NCBI GenBank assembly: GCA_030673895.1
Contig: JAUTCR010000017.1
Coordinates: forward strand, 1 to 64,000
DNA from: Verrucomicrobiota bacterium JB023
GTDB taxonomy: Bacteria; Verrucomicrobiota; Verrucomicrobiia; Verrucomicrobiales; Akkermansiaceae
DNA: 64,000 nucleotides
Direction of reading: 5' to 3'
The first letter of the stretch is position 1, and each line of letters begins with the position of its first letter. Made by a program: the position numbers and the translations under genes. This document shows, in pieces, positions 7,157 through 25,474 of this stretch. Under the pieces are notes generated by a model. The model was not told the DNA's origin. It searched no databases and saw only the letters and a program-made list of their open reading frames with translations.

Positions 7157-10147
7157 ATGATACATCGTCTCGCGTTCTTCGTTATTGGACTGCTGGCTTC
7201 AGCCTCGCTCTCGGCAGCAAGAAGCCAAATGAATCTCGATTCCGGTTGGCAATTTCAGCTGAGCCAGGATCCGCCAGCTGCTGGGGATTGGGAGAAAGTC
7301 ACCATCCCCCACGATTGGTCATGGGAAGCGGGGCCCCGCAAGGGTGGCGCTCAAGCCGGAGGCGGCGGCTTCCGTATTGGCGGAATCGGCTGGTACCAGA
7401 CGGAGTTTGAGCTGCCGGACTCCTTCGCAGGTCAGCGGGTCCTGCTCCACTTTGACGGTGCTTTTCGCAATGCCACCGTCTTCCTTAACGAGCATGAGTA
7501 TGAGACCCAGCCCTACGGCTACCTCTCCTTCACCCATGATGTGACCGAGCAATTGACCAAGGGCCGCAATGAACTGCGGGTGAGGCTCGATTGCAGCCAG
7601 GAGCCTGCCTCCCGTTGGTATCATCCCTGCGGAATCTATGCCCCCGTCCATTTGGAGGCGACTGCGGCGGACAGCTATCTCGTGCAGGACGGCATCGCCA
7701 TCACCACGCCGGAGGTCTCGGAGGAGGAGGCCACGGTCAAGTTCGCCAGCGAAATCAAGGGCGCGGAGGGCCATCAGCTTCGTATCCGCATCCACGACCC
7801 GGCGGGCAAGTCGGTGGCGACAAGCCAGCGGGACGCCAGCGCCTTGACCCAGAGTACGCTCACTGTCTCCCGCCCGGCCCTCTGGTCTCCGGACACCCCC
7901 GCGCTCTATACCGCTACCGTCGCCCTCGAAAAGGGCGGAAAGATCGTCGATGAAGTTTCTCTCCCTTTCGGGATTCGCTCCATCAAATGGGAGGCCAAGA
8001 CCGGCTTCCACCTCAATGGTGTCCCCACCAAGCTGCGGGGCGTTTGCGAGCATTTGACCGGTGGCCCCGTTGGAGGAGCCTGGACCGAGGAATTGCTCGA
8101 GTGGAAGCTGAAGAAGCTGAAGGCGATGGGCTGCAATGCCATCCGCACCGCGCACAATCCGCAGGTGCCCGCCTTCTACCACCTCTGCGACCGACTCGGC
8201 ATCATGGTCATGGACGAGATCTTCGATGGTTGGCTCCGCAAGGCGCCCAAGGACTACGGGGCCCTCTACTTCGATGAATGGTGGCAGCGGGACCTCGCCA
8301 CCTGGGTGCGCCGGGATCGCAATCACCCTTCCATCGTCATCTGGTCCGTGGGGAATGAGACCCACGGAAAGGTCGCTCCCGACCTCGTCGCCGCTGTGCA
8401 TGAGCACGACGAAACCCGCCCCGTGACCTCGGGAGCCTCCGGCCGTGAGCACATGGACGTCATCGGCATCAATGGCGCGTCCGAGAAGAAGAGCTTCTTC
8501 GAGACCGGCCCCTTGGACCGTCCCTTCGTCGCCACCGAGGCGACGCACACTTGGCAGGTCCGGGGCTTCTACAAGTCCCGCACCTGGTATCGCGACGGCT
8601 TCCCCAACAAGCGGCAAGATCCCTTCCTCATCCCCGATCTCACGGAGAGAGAAATCTTCCATCAAGCGCTCATGGCCCGCGAGGAGATGGCCAATCGCAA
8701 GCAGATCTTCCTCTCCTCCTACGACAACGCCACCGTCCGGGTGAATGCTCGCCAGCATTGGGAGAAAGTCCGCGACTTGCCTTGGATTGCCGGTGCCTTC
8801 CGCTGGACGGGATTCGACTACCCCGGTGAAGCGACCTACGTCCATGGCGGTCTGCCCTTCCACGCCTTCGCCGGAGGAACCCATGACTTGGCGGGCTTTG
8901 AGAAAGACCTCGCCTTTTTCTATCAGAGCCAATGGACAAGCGAGCCCATGGTCCACCTCCTTCCCCACTGGACCCACCCGCAGATGGAAGAAGGAACCCT
9001 CATTCCGGTCCACGCCTATTCGAACGCGGAAGAAGTTGAACTCTTCCTCAATGGCCAATCCCTCGGCATCGACAAGCCGGGCTCCAAGGCCCTCGAGATG
9101 CAATGCGAATGGATGGTGCCCTGGCAACCCGGCACGCTCTTGGCCATCGCCCGTCGTGGGGGACAAGAGGTCGCCCGCCATGAATTCCAAACCGCCTCCG
9201 CCCCCCAGTCCCTCGCCGTCGAGACGGACACCACCCTCCCCGGCCACGCCATCATCACCGTCGACACCGTCGATGCGCAAGGCGTGCCCTACCCCTATGG
9301 CGAGAACACCCTCTTCGCCTCCCTGGAGGGTGAGGCCCGCCTGCTCTCCTTCGAAAACGGCAATCCCGCCGACCCCAGCCTGCCCGTCGCCAAGGAACGG
9401 CGCGCGTTCATGGGCAAGGCCCGCCTATTCCTCGAGACCGGAGAGAGCCACTATGACCTCCTCCTCGGCTCCATCCTCGGCGAGCGCCGCCAGCTGACCT
9501 CCGACCTCGTCGCCATCGAGGTGAAGCGCTTCCAAGGCGCTGCCGAGGGCGACAGCAGCGCCCTGACCATCCGCTACACGACCGACGGCTCCGAGCCGAC
9601 CTTGGAGAGTGAGCTCTACGAGTCTCCCTTCCAAGTGCCCGCCCAGTGCGTCGTGCGGGCGAAAGTTTACGAGGGTGAAAGCGAGCTCCTCGCAATGGAG
9701 GAGAGCTTCGGCCCGGACAAGGGGCTCCACTGGGGCCAGCCGGATAGCTCCGGCGACACGGGCTCCCCCACCGCGCTGCAGGCGGAGACCGCGGACTTCG
9801 AAGCGGCCCAAGTCGCCACCAATGGCCAAGGCTACCACGGCGAGGGCTATCTCGACTTCAAGGGCAAGCAGGACACCATCGAATTCTATCAGGAAAACGA
9901 TGGCCCCCCCGGAAAGGCCGACCTGGTCATCCGATACAGTCATGCGGACCCCTCGGGCCAGCGCCAGCTCGCCGTCATCCTCAACGGAAAGAAGGTGACC
10001 ACTGCCAACTTCGCAGCCACTGGCTCGTGGGATTCTGACTGGAAGGAGATCACCATTCCCGTCCAAATCCAAGCAGGTGCGAACCACCTGCAGCTGAAGA
10101 CGCTGAAGAAAGCGGGACCCAACCTGGATGAGGTCGACTTCCGCTAA
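7157..10147 (+). CDS. Secreted glycoside hydrolase family 2 enzyme with added C-terminal domains
   Basis: A 996-aa protein with a signal peptide (LAFFVIGLLASASLSAA). A GH2 sugar-binding domain follows (IPHDWSWEAG, VLLHFDGAFRNATVFLN), then an immunoglobulin-like domain (GIRSIKWEAKTGFHLNG) and the TIM barrel. The likely acid/base is Glu401 in IWSVGNETHG and the likely nucleophile is Glu461 in FVATEATHTW. After a further GH2 beta-domain, residues about 805-845 resemble the CHB_HEX_C module (IRYTTDGSEPTLESELY). The last 125 residues resemble a CBM6/35-type carbohydrate-binding module. Family members are mostly beta-galactosidases, but the substrate cannot be fixed from sequence; plant or algal polysaccharides are plausible. 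It stands alone between a terminator and a convergent gene. Confidence 0.88.
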   Translation: MIHRLAFFVIGLLASASLSAARSQMNLDSGWQFQLSQDPPAAGDWEKVTIPHDWSWEAGPRKGGAQAGGGGFRIGGIGWYQTEFELPDSFAGQRVLLHFDGAFRNATVFLNEHEYETQPYGYLSFTHDVTEQLTKGRNELRVRLDCSQEPASRWYHPCGIYAPVHLEATAADSYLVQDGIAITTPEVSEEEATVKFASEIKGAEGHQLRIRIHDPAGKSVATSQRDASALTQSTLTVSRPALWSPDTPALYTATVALEKGGKIVDEVSLPFGIRSIKWEAKTGFHLNGVPTKLRGVCEHLTGGPVGGAWTEELLEWKLKKLKAMGCNAIRTAHNPQVPAFYHLCDRLGIMVMDEIFDGWLRKAPKDYGALYFDEWWQRDLATWVRRDRNHPSIVIWSVGNETHGKVAPDLVAAVHEHDETRPVTSGASGREHMDVIGINGASEKKSFFETGPLDRPFVATEATHTWQVRGFYKSRTWYRDGFPNKRQDPFLIPDLTEREIFHQALMAREEMANRKQIFLSSYDNATVRVNARQHWEKVRDLPWIAGAFRWTGFDYPGEATYVHGGLPFHAFAGGTHDLAGFEKDLAFFYQSQWTSEPMVHLLPHWTHPQMEEGTLIPVHAYSNAEEVELFLNGQSLGIDKPGSKALEMQCEWMVPWQPGTLLAIARRGGQEVARHEFQTASAPQSLAVETDTTLPGHAIITVDTVDAQGVPYPYGENTLFASLEGEARLLSFENGNPADPSLPVAKERRAFMGKARLFLETGESHYDLLLGSILGERRQLTSDLVAIEVKRFQGAAEGDSSALTIRYTTDGSEPTLESELYESPFQVPAQCVVRAKVYEGESELLAMEESFGPDKGLHWGQPDSSGDTGSPTALQAETADFEAAQVATNGQGYHGEGYLDFKGKQDTIEFYQENDGPPGKADLVIRYSHADPSGQRQLAVILNGKKVTTANFAATGSWDSDWKEITIPVQIQAGANHLQLKTLKKAGPNLDEVDFR

Positions 10148-10167
10148 GTCGAAGCGCCCGGGTCCGC

Positions 10168-11541
10168 TCAATTCGGGTAAGCCACAACGCGAAGGAACTG
10201 GCTTTCGTCGGAGGCGATGTCCTCGCTGGTGGTCACGCTCATCAGCGTAACCTCGTTCACGATCGAGTAGCTGACCTGCACACCCTCGACGAGCACGACC
10301 GGGTCGCTACTGCCGACCACTTCAAGCAGCTCGACCCAAGAGCCATTCTCAAGGGTCGGGCTCCCCTCCACTACCAGCCGGACTCCGTCGGCTCCCCCCT
10401 CGAAGGGGAGTCTCACGGCGAGGCGGTCGCCAAGAATTTCACTGCCCAACAGACCGCGCTCGGCCACCGTGGGATTCGTCCCCGCCGCGTACTCGATCAG
10501 ATTGGCCAAGCCATCTTGATCGAAGTCAAACGCATCTGCGGCGACTCCCTCGTTCGCTGTCGAGCCAAAGTTCGCCAAGCGCCAGGCATCGAGGGGATCC
10601 TCAGTCTCCCCAGCAATGACAGACCATCCAATGTCCTCGAGCGCAGCCACTTCCACCGTCGTTACCTCGAAGCGCCTCTTGCCATTGGTAAAGTTTGCGA
10701 TCGGCTCCATCAGCAGATCCTGGGGCTCTCCTTCACCCACCGTGCCCACATAGACTGGGTCTCCGGCGGGAAAGATGGGGGCTTGGTATTCGGCATCCTT
10801 CCAATGGCTATCCGAGGTCGAGACCATGCTCAGCGAGGTGACTTGTGTCCCATTGGCCTCATTGTAGGCAGCCGCTGCTGCCGCCCCATTGAACGCCGTC
10901 GAGGATTCCAGATCTTCCCAATCGTCCCAATTCGTCGACAGACCAAGGACGTGACCGATCTCATGGAGGGCGATGGAGTAAAAGTCGAGATCCCCGTTCG
11001 CAGCCGCGCTTTCCAGATCGAAGTGCCAATTCCGGTCGGTATCGAAGGTCACAACCCCGCCCCAGACGGGAAGGGTGCCAAAGCCAACGTTGAAGCCGCG
11101 GTTATGAGGCCCCGATGGATCATCAAAGACAGAGGTGTAGTTCAGCCCCGTGCCCGTGCCGCCAAGACCGGCACTGGTGATATTCCGGCCGCCAGCGTAG
11201 ATCACCAGCGTATCCGCCGGGATGGACCACGGTCCGCGATACTCATCCGCCTCACGATTGGAGGCCAGCCGGTCACTTGCCGCAGAAGCCGCCGCACTGA
11301 TTTGATAAGACGAACCGGTGCCGGGATGCGTGAAGCTGATGCGGATATCCTGATTATTGTCCTCGAAGGTGGCTGGGAGAAGCTCCTGATCAATGATCGC
11401 GCTCCAACGGGCAGCAGCTGCCTCCATCGCGTCGCGGCTACCCGGAGCATCAAAGAAGCCATTGGTGTCGTAACGGTAATCAATCTCGATGGTGAGAGCC
11501 GACAGGCTTGCCGGAAAAAGACAAAGGGGAAGAAGTCTCAT
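10168..11541 (-). CDS. Secreted zinc-metallopeptidase-like protein with a calcium-type and FYxL-like C-terminal tail
   Basis: A 457-aa protein with a short signal peptide (LLPLCLFPASLSA). The catalytic region carries ALHEIGHVLGLSTNW, with His193, Glu194 and His197 as the usual HExxH. The metzincin third ligand would be expected at residue 203, where there is a Thr, so zinc binding must use another residue or the enzyme may be weak or inactive. Some PEP-CTERM-type bacterial metalloproteases show similar HEIGHxLG motifs. Residues about 325-360 (DAWRLANFGS, then DFDQDGLANLIEYAAGTNP) are a calcium-binding-type motif common in this phylum. The protein ends ESQFLRVVAYPN, close to the 'FYxL' tail of other secreted proteins here. 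It converges with the GH2 gene and is divergent from the cytochrome gene. Confidence 0.7.
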   Translation of the reverse strand: MRLLPLCLFPASLSALTIEIDYRYDTNGFFDAPGSRDAMEAAAARWSAIIDQELLPATFEDNNQDIRISFTHPGTGSSYQISAAASAASDRLASNREADEYRGPWSIPADTLVIYAGGRNITSAGLGGTGTGLNYTSVFDDPSGPHNRGFNVGFGTLPVWGGVVTFDTDRNWHFDLESAAANGDLDFYSIALHEIGHVLGLSTNWDDWEDLESSTAFNGAAAAAAYNEANGTQVTSLSMVSTSDSHWKDAEYQAPIFPAGDPVYVGTVGEGEPQDLLMEPIANFTNGKRRFEVTTVEVAALEDIGWSVIAGETEDPLDAWRLANFGSTANEGVAADAFDFDQDGLANLIEYAAGTNPTVAERGLLGSEILGDRLAVRLPFEGGADGVRLVVEGSPTLENGSWVELLEVVGSSDPVVLVEGVQVSYSIVNEVTLMSVTTSEDIASDESQFLRVVAYPN

Positions 11542-11637
11542 GGGGGTGGGGATCTGCGAGGGAGAAGAGCAGATGACACGATTTTTTTCAAAAACTATTT
11601 AGCTTTTATTAACGAACGAAACTGAAAACAGGCAAAG

Positions 11638-13935
11638 ATGTCCACTTTGGGCCACGTAGTCTTCCTCGTGCGCGCCCTGCTCCTCTCTTTACTTTCACTC
11701 CCTTTGGCAGCCGCTCCGATGCCGGACGAGATCGATGAGATCCTCGACTTCTACTGCTACGATTGCCATGGCTACGGCAAGAAGGAGGGCGACATCCAGC
11801 TCGATAGCCTCGACACGGAAACCCACCGCGAGCACTGGGAGCGGGCATGGCTCAATGTGCGCACCGGCATGATGCCGCCGGCAGACGGAGAGCCTTGGAT
11901 GGAGAAAGACCGGAAGGCCCTCCTCAATTGGCTGGAGCGAGGCCCGCTGGGCATCGATCGGGAAAATCCCGACCCGGGCCGAGTGACCATCAGAAGACTC
12001 AATCGCCAGGATTATCGTCACACCATCAGAGACTTACTGGGCATCGACTTCAATACCGCCGAGGAATTCCCACCCGACGACACGGGTTATGGATTTGATA
12101 ACATCGGTGACGTCCTGACCATCTCTCCCCTTCTGGCCGAACGCTACTTGGAGGCCTCACGCAAGATCATGGACACCGTCATCCCTGACCAAGAGGCCAA
12201 ATTGCCGGAATACACCATCCGCGCGCCCGGCTTCGTCTCGTCACAGGACAAGACCCAGACCGGTCGCTTCATCGAATTCAGCCTGGCCCAGACGGTCACC
12301 GCGACCCGCTTCCTCCCGGAAGAAGGCGACTATCGACTCGACTTGCGATTTGCGCTCAAAGGACCGGCCGAAGCGAGCCAGCAGAGCGGGACGCTAATTC
12401 TCCGCATCAACGACGACGAGGTCGCGCGGAAGACCCTCGAAGGAAATTCCAAAAAGAATCACCGCTTCCAGAAGACGGTCTCTCTCCCCAAGGGCGAGCA
12501 TCGCTTCTCTCTGGAGATGCTGCCCGGACGAGCGGCAGCCCCCGGCACCGGCGAGTTGGGAGCAGTCATTGAGCAGCTGAGCCTGCGGGGCCCGGCCGGC
12601 AGCACCCGCCGCACCTACCCCCAGCCCTATCTCCGCGTCATTCCACGCGAGCTGCAACCTGCTCACAAAGAAGAATGGTCGCTGAAATCGCGGGAGGTCA
12701 TCAAGCGCTTCACCCTGCTCGCCTGGCGTCGCCCGGCTGATGCGGAATTGATCGACCGGCTGACTGCCATTGCCGATGAGGCCGCGCGCCGGCACAACTC
12801 CTTTGAAGCCGGAATCCGGCAGGCTGGCACGGCCATCCTCACCTCCCCACGCTTCCTGCTGCGGAAGGAAACGGCCCTCCCCCTGAGAGAGGGAGAAACC
12901 TATCCTCTGATTGACGAATGGTCGCTCGCCAATCGCTTGTCCGCCTTCCTCTGGAACTCCATGCCCGATCAGGAGCTCCGTCAGCATGCCGCGCAAGGCA
13001 CCCTGCGGGAGAATTTGACGCAGGAGGTCAATCGCATGATCGCGAGCCCGAAGAGCCAACGCTTTGTGCGGAACTTTGTCGGCCAATGGTTGCTCGCCCG
13101 TGATGTCGAGAGCATCGCGATGCGCCCCGAGCGCGTCCTCAAGATCAGCTTCGGCGAGGGGCAAAAGCTCTTCAACCGTAACCTCCGCAAAGACATGCGG
13201 CGGGAGACGGAAGCCCTCTTCAATCACGTCCTGCAGGAGAAGCTGCCGGCCATCGAGCTGGTCAGCGGCAACTACACGTTCCTCAATGAGCGGCTCGCCA
13301 AATTCTACGGCATCTCCGGCGTGCGGGGTGAGGAGCTCCGCAAGGTCGAGGGCTCACGCGGGGGGCTGCTCACCCAAGGCACCTTCCTTGTCGCTACCTC
13401 AAATCCCACCCGGACCTCGCCCGTGAAGCGCGGCCTCTTCGTCCTCGATAATCTGCTAGGCACGCCTCCTCCCCCCGCCCCACCCGACGTGCCCGAGCTC
13501 GAGGAAGCCGGCCACGGAAAGAAGAACCTCAGCATGCGGGAGCGGATGGTCGAGCACCGTAAGAACCCCGACTGCCGCTCCTGCCACCAGCGCATGGATC
13601 CCATCGGGCTGGCCTTTGAGAACTTCACCGCGATCGGCACTTGGCGAGACAGGGATGGCAAGGCGGAGATCGACCCCAGTGGCGAGCTCGTCACCGGCGA
13701 AAGCTTCAGCGGAGTCGATGAACTCAAGCAGATCCTGGCGACCAAGAAGCGGGCCGACTTCCACCGCTGCCTCGCGGAGAAGCTGCTCACCTACGCCCTG
13801 GGCCGTGGAGTGGAATACTACGATGCACCCGCCATCGATGAGATTGTGCGCCGCGTGGAAGCGAAAGATGGCGCCCTCCATGAGGCCATTCACGCCATCG
13901 TCGATTCCGTGCCCTTCCAGCGGACCAGAGGGTAA
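11638..13935 (+). CDS. Planctomycete-type cytochrome with DUF1587, DUF1592, DUF1588 and DUF1585 domains
   Basis: A 765-aa exported protein with a signal peptide (ALLLSLLSLPLAAA). A haem-binding CYDCH follows at residues 40-44. PSD2/DUF1587 is seen as VTIRRLNRQDYRHTIRDLLG. Next comes a carbohydrate-binding-like insert, then PSD3/DUF1592 (LANRLSAFLWNSMPDQEL) and PSD4/DUF1588 (RTSPVKRGLFVLDNLLGTPP). A second CRSCH motif follows with MDPIGLAFENF, and then PSD5/DUF1585. The order and length are normal for the family. Such proteins are abundant in Verrucomicrobiota and Planctomycetota, usually beside a DUF1552 partner, which is absent here. The function is unproven; a periplasmic redox role in polymer breakdown is often suggested. 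Confidence 0.9.
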   Translation: MSTLGHVVFLVRALLLSLLSLPLAAAPMPDEIDEILDFYCYDCHGYGKKEGDIQLDSLDTETHREHWERAWLNVRTGMMPPADGEPWMEKDRKALLNWLERGPLGIDRENPDPGRVTIRRLNRQDYRHTIRDLLGIDFNTAEEFPPDDTGYGFDNIGDVLTISPLLAERYLEASRKIMDTVIPDQEAKLPEYTIRAPGFVSSQDKTQTGRFIEFSLAQTVTATRFLPEEGDYRLDLRFALKGPAEASQQSGTLILRINDDEVARKTLEGNSKKNHRFQKTVSLPKGEHRFSLEMLPGRAAAPGTGELGAVIEQLSLRGPAGSTRRTYPQPYLRVIPRELQPAHKEEWSLKSREVIKRFTLLAWRRPADAELIDRLTAIADEAARRHNSFEAGIRQAGTAILTSPRFLLRKETALPLREGETYPLIDEWSLANRLSAFLWNSMPDQELRQHAAQGTLRENLTQEVNRMIASPKSQRFVRNFVGQWLLARDVESIAMRPERVLKISFGEGQKLFNRNLRKDMRRETEALFNHVLQEKLPAIELVSGNYTFLNERLAKFYGISGVRGEELRKVEGSRGGLLTQGTFLVATSNPTRTSPVKRGLFVLDNLLGTPPPPAPPDVPELEEAGHGKKNLSMRERMVEHRKNPDCRSCHQRMDPIGLAFENFTAIGTWRDRDGKAEIDPSGELVTGESFSGVDELKQILATKKRADFHRCLAEKLLTYALGRGVEYYDAPAIDEIVRRVEAKDGALHEAIHAIVDSVPFQRTRG

Positions 13936-13938
13936 CGC

Positions 13939-14736
13939 TCAGCAGCGGAAGAACTCGCCGACCACCTGCTCGGTGGCCGCAATGAAGTCCTCGAAGTCCA
14001 TCCCCCGGGCCTCCGCGATGGCCTTGGCCGTCTCCCGCACGTAGGCAGGCTCGCAGCGCTTGCCCCGGTGAGGCACCGGCGCGAGATAGGGAGAGTCCGT
14101 CTCCACCATCAGACGCTCCAGAGGCACCTTGCGCGCGGCATCGACGGCATCACGGGCATTCTTGAAGGTGACGATGCCGGTAAAGGAGAGGTAGCCCTCG
14201 TTCATCAAGACCTTCTGCGCTGCGGCATAAGGGCCGGGGAAGCAATGAAAGACAGCGCGGACGGAATCCTGATAATCGGCGTAGATTTCCAGCGCGTCAT
14301 CGAGCGAGGCGCAACCCTTGCGATCCCGGGTATGGATAACGACGTTGAGCTGGGCCTTGGAGGCCAGCTCGAAGTGCCGGCGGAGGAAATCCCGCTGACG
14401 GGCGTGATAGTCTTCCTCACTCCATCCCTCCGGTGCGGGATGGTAGTAATCGAGACCAGTCTCTCCCAGTGCCGCCACCTTGGGATTGGAGAGATGGGGT
14501 TCCAGCAAGGTCTCGAAGTCGTCCCGGCAGGTGTGGACATCGCAGGGATGGATCCCGATGCACGCGTGGACCTCCGGGAAGCATCCCGCAATGGCGAGAT
14601 TCCGCTCAAGATCATCCTCCCCTGTCGCCAGAGTGATGAGTCGCTTCACCCCAGCCTCCCGGGCATTTTCGATAAGGGCGGGAAGCTCTTCATCAGTGAA
14701 GCGGGACGAACCCAGATGGCAGTGCGTATCAGTCAC
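13939..14736 (-). CDS. TatD-family metal-dependent hydrolase
   Basis: A 265-aa protein of full family length. All metal-site motifs are present: DTHCHL near the N-terminus, GETGLDYY in the middle, VIHTRDR, VFHCFPG and ETDSPYLAP near the end. TatD enzymes are cytoplasmic 3'-5' exonucleases or deoxyribonucleases that act on damaged DNA and RNA. The gene converges with the cytochrome gene, with only three bases between the stops. It is divergent from the lipoprotein hydrolase. Confidence 0.93.
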   Translation of the reverse strand: MTDTHCHLGSSRFTDEELPALIENAREAGVKRLITLATGEDDLERNLAIAGCFPEVHACIGIHPCDVHTCRDDFETLLEPHLSNPKVAALGETGLDYYHPAPEGWSEEDYHARQRDFLRRHFELASKAQLNVVIHTRDRKGCASLDDALEIYADYQDSVRAVFHCFPGPYAAAQKVLMNEGYLSFTGIVTFKNARDAVDAARKVPLERLMVETDSPYLAPVPHRGKRCEPAYVRETAKAIAEARGMDFEDFIAATEQVVGEFFRC

Positions 14737-14852
14737 GAGCTCCCTTTAGCAGCAAGCGCCGGGAGACGGGAGAAGATTCCCGCCGGGTTGACTTTCAATG
14801 GAGAAAGAAAAGGGACCTACCCAAGCGGCCTGTTTTCTGCCAGCTTCCCGGC

Positions 14853-15776
14853 ATGAACCACGGGGTTTTGCTCGCAATAATCACCGCCCTGCTCGTGTCC
14901 TGCTCCGGGTCGGCGCAAGAGCTACTCCCCGTCACCCCGCCCAAGTTCGCGGCCTCAGACGGCAAGGAATTGCCCATCCGGTATTGGAATCTCAAGGAAA
15001 AGCCACGGCGCGTCATCATCGGTCTGCATGGCATCTCGGGGGCAGCCAAAGACTTTGAAAATCTAGGCAAGAAGCTGCAGGAAGACTCCACCCGCACCAC
15101 GCTCTACGCTCTCAATTTGCGGGGACAAGGCCTGGACCCCGCACCGGGGGAGCGCGGGGACATCGAGGACGAAGATCTCTGGAAGCGGGATTTGCGGGAA
15201 TTTCACGAAGTCATTCAGCAGCGGCACCCGGAGGCCAGCATCGTCTGGATGGGCGAATCAATGGGTGCATTGATCGCCCTACATACCGCCGCCGGGGGCG
15301 AGACCCAGCCCCGGGGCTTGATTCTCGCTTCCCCCATTGTCTCTCTCGACAAGGTCCCGCGAAAGCAACAAACCCTGCTCCGCAGCGCGGCCAAAATTTG
15401 CCCGATCTGCCGAGTCTCGCTCAAGACACTCGCCGGAGGAAGCTTCGAGGCCATCAGCGGAGGAAATCACTTCGACCAAGCGGAGAAGAACCCCTACCAG
15501 ATTGAGGAATTCACTTTTCGCCTGCTGGATACCGTCGGTTCCTTGGTCACCCGCATGCCTGAGCAGGCTCGGCAGATTGCTTTGCCCGTCCTGATCCTTC
15601 ACGGCGGTCAGGATCCGCTCAGCAACCCAGAGAAGGTGAAGCAATTTGCTGACAACTTCGAAGGACCGGTAGAGCGAGTCCTTGCACCAGAGTCCCATCA
15701 TCTTCTCTTCTACGATATCAGCCGTACGACGATGATACACAAAACTCTGCAGTGGCTGGATCAGGCCAATTTCTAA
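14853..15776 (+). CDS. Alpha/beta-hydrolase lipoprotein, lysophospholipase-like
   Basis: A 307-aa protein whose N-terminus (MNHGVLLAIITALLVSC) ends in a lipobox, so it is probably a lipoprotein. The fold is that of Serine aminopeptidase S33/monoglyceride-lipase-type hydrolases. The oxyanion region is IIGLHGISGAAKDF, the nucleophile Ser is in WMGESMGAL, the acid is in LHGGQDPLS and the His is in ESHHLLFYD. Family members cut monoacylglycerols or lysophospholipids; the substrate here is unknown. It has no co-directional partner. A weak hairpin (15802-15818) follows the stop. Confidence 0.85.
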   Translation: MNHGVLLAIITALLVSCSGSAQELLPVTPPKFAASDGKELPIRYWNLKEKPRRVIIGLHGISGAAKDFENLGKKLQEDSTRTTLYALNLRGQGLDPAPGERGDIEDEDLWKRDLREFHEVIQQRHPEASIVWMGESMGALIALHTAAGGETQPRGLILASPIVSLDKVPRKQQTLLRSAAKICPICRVSLKTLAGGSFEAISGGNHFDQAEKNPYQIEEFTFRLLDTVGSLVTRMPEQARQIALPVLILHGGQDPLSNPEKVKQFADNFEGPVERVLAPESHHLLFYDISRTTMIHKTLQWLDQANF

Positions 15777-15828
15777 CAAGCACCAAGAGAATCAGAAGAT
15801 TCCAAGAAATAATCTTGGGATTAAGTTC

Positions 15829-15857
15829 TTGTTTTTCTTGTCATAAATCAGTGTTAT
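15829..15857 (+). promoter_or_regulatory. Candidate sigma-70 promoter for the giant exoprotein operon
   Basis: TTGTTT (15829-15834) and TGTTAT (15852-15857) are separated by exactly 17 bases, 131 bases before the ATG at 15988. It is the best match in this AT-richer gap. The same -35 hexamer and spacing occur at the promoter proposed for the glycan cluster at 58000. Confidence 0.35.
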
Positions 15858-15987
15858 CGGGGCGGATATTGGGGGAGCAACAACCGCTATCTGTCCGGCT
15901 ATTCATGGCCGCAGGCATTTCTAGGCGAACTTCTTTCAATTCCGTGAAAAACCGGATCGGGCACTCCGGTTGGAACCCATCAGAGCT

Positions 15988-21666
<5,679 letters not shown>

Positions 21667-21729
21667 GGGCATGGCCGATTCCTCCGCAAAGCAACCTAGT
21701 TTTAGAAAACAACGATATCGACCACGGTT

Positions 21730-25452
<3,723 letters not shown>

Positions 25453-25474
25453 GCAAGCTCTTCCCCTAACGACC

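Noticed and set aside
7319-9280. A 653-codon open frame opposite the GH2 gene
   Set aside because: It has no family similarity and lies wholly antisense to a gene with clear catalytic motifs; long antisense frames are expected at this GC content.
10516-11625. A 369-codon open frame opposite the metallopeptidase gene
   Set aside because: It is antisense to HEIGH-bearing coding sequence and shows no similarity.
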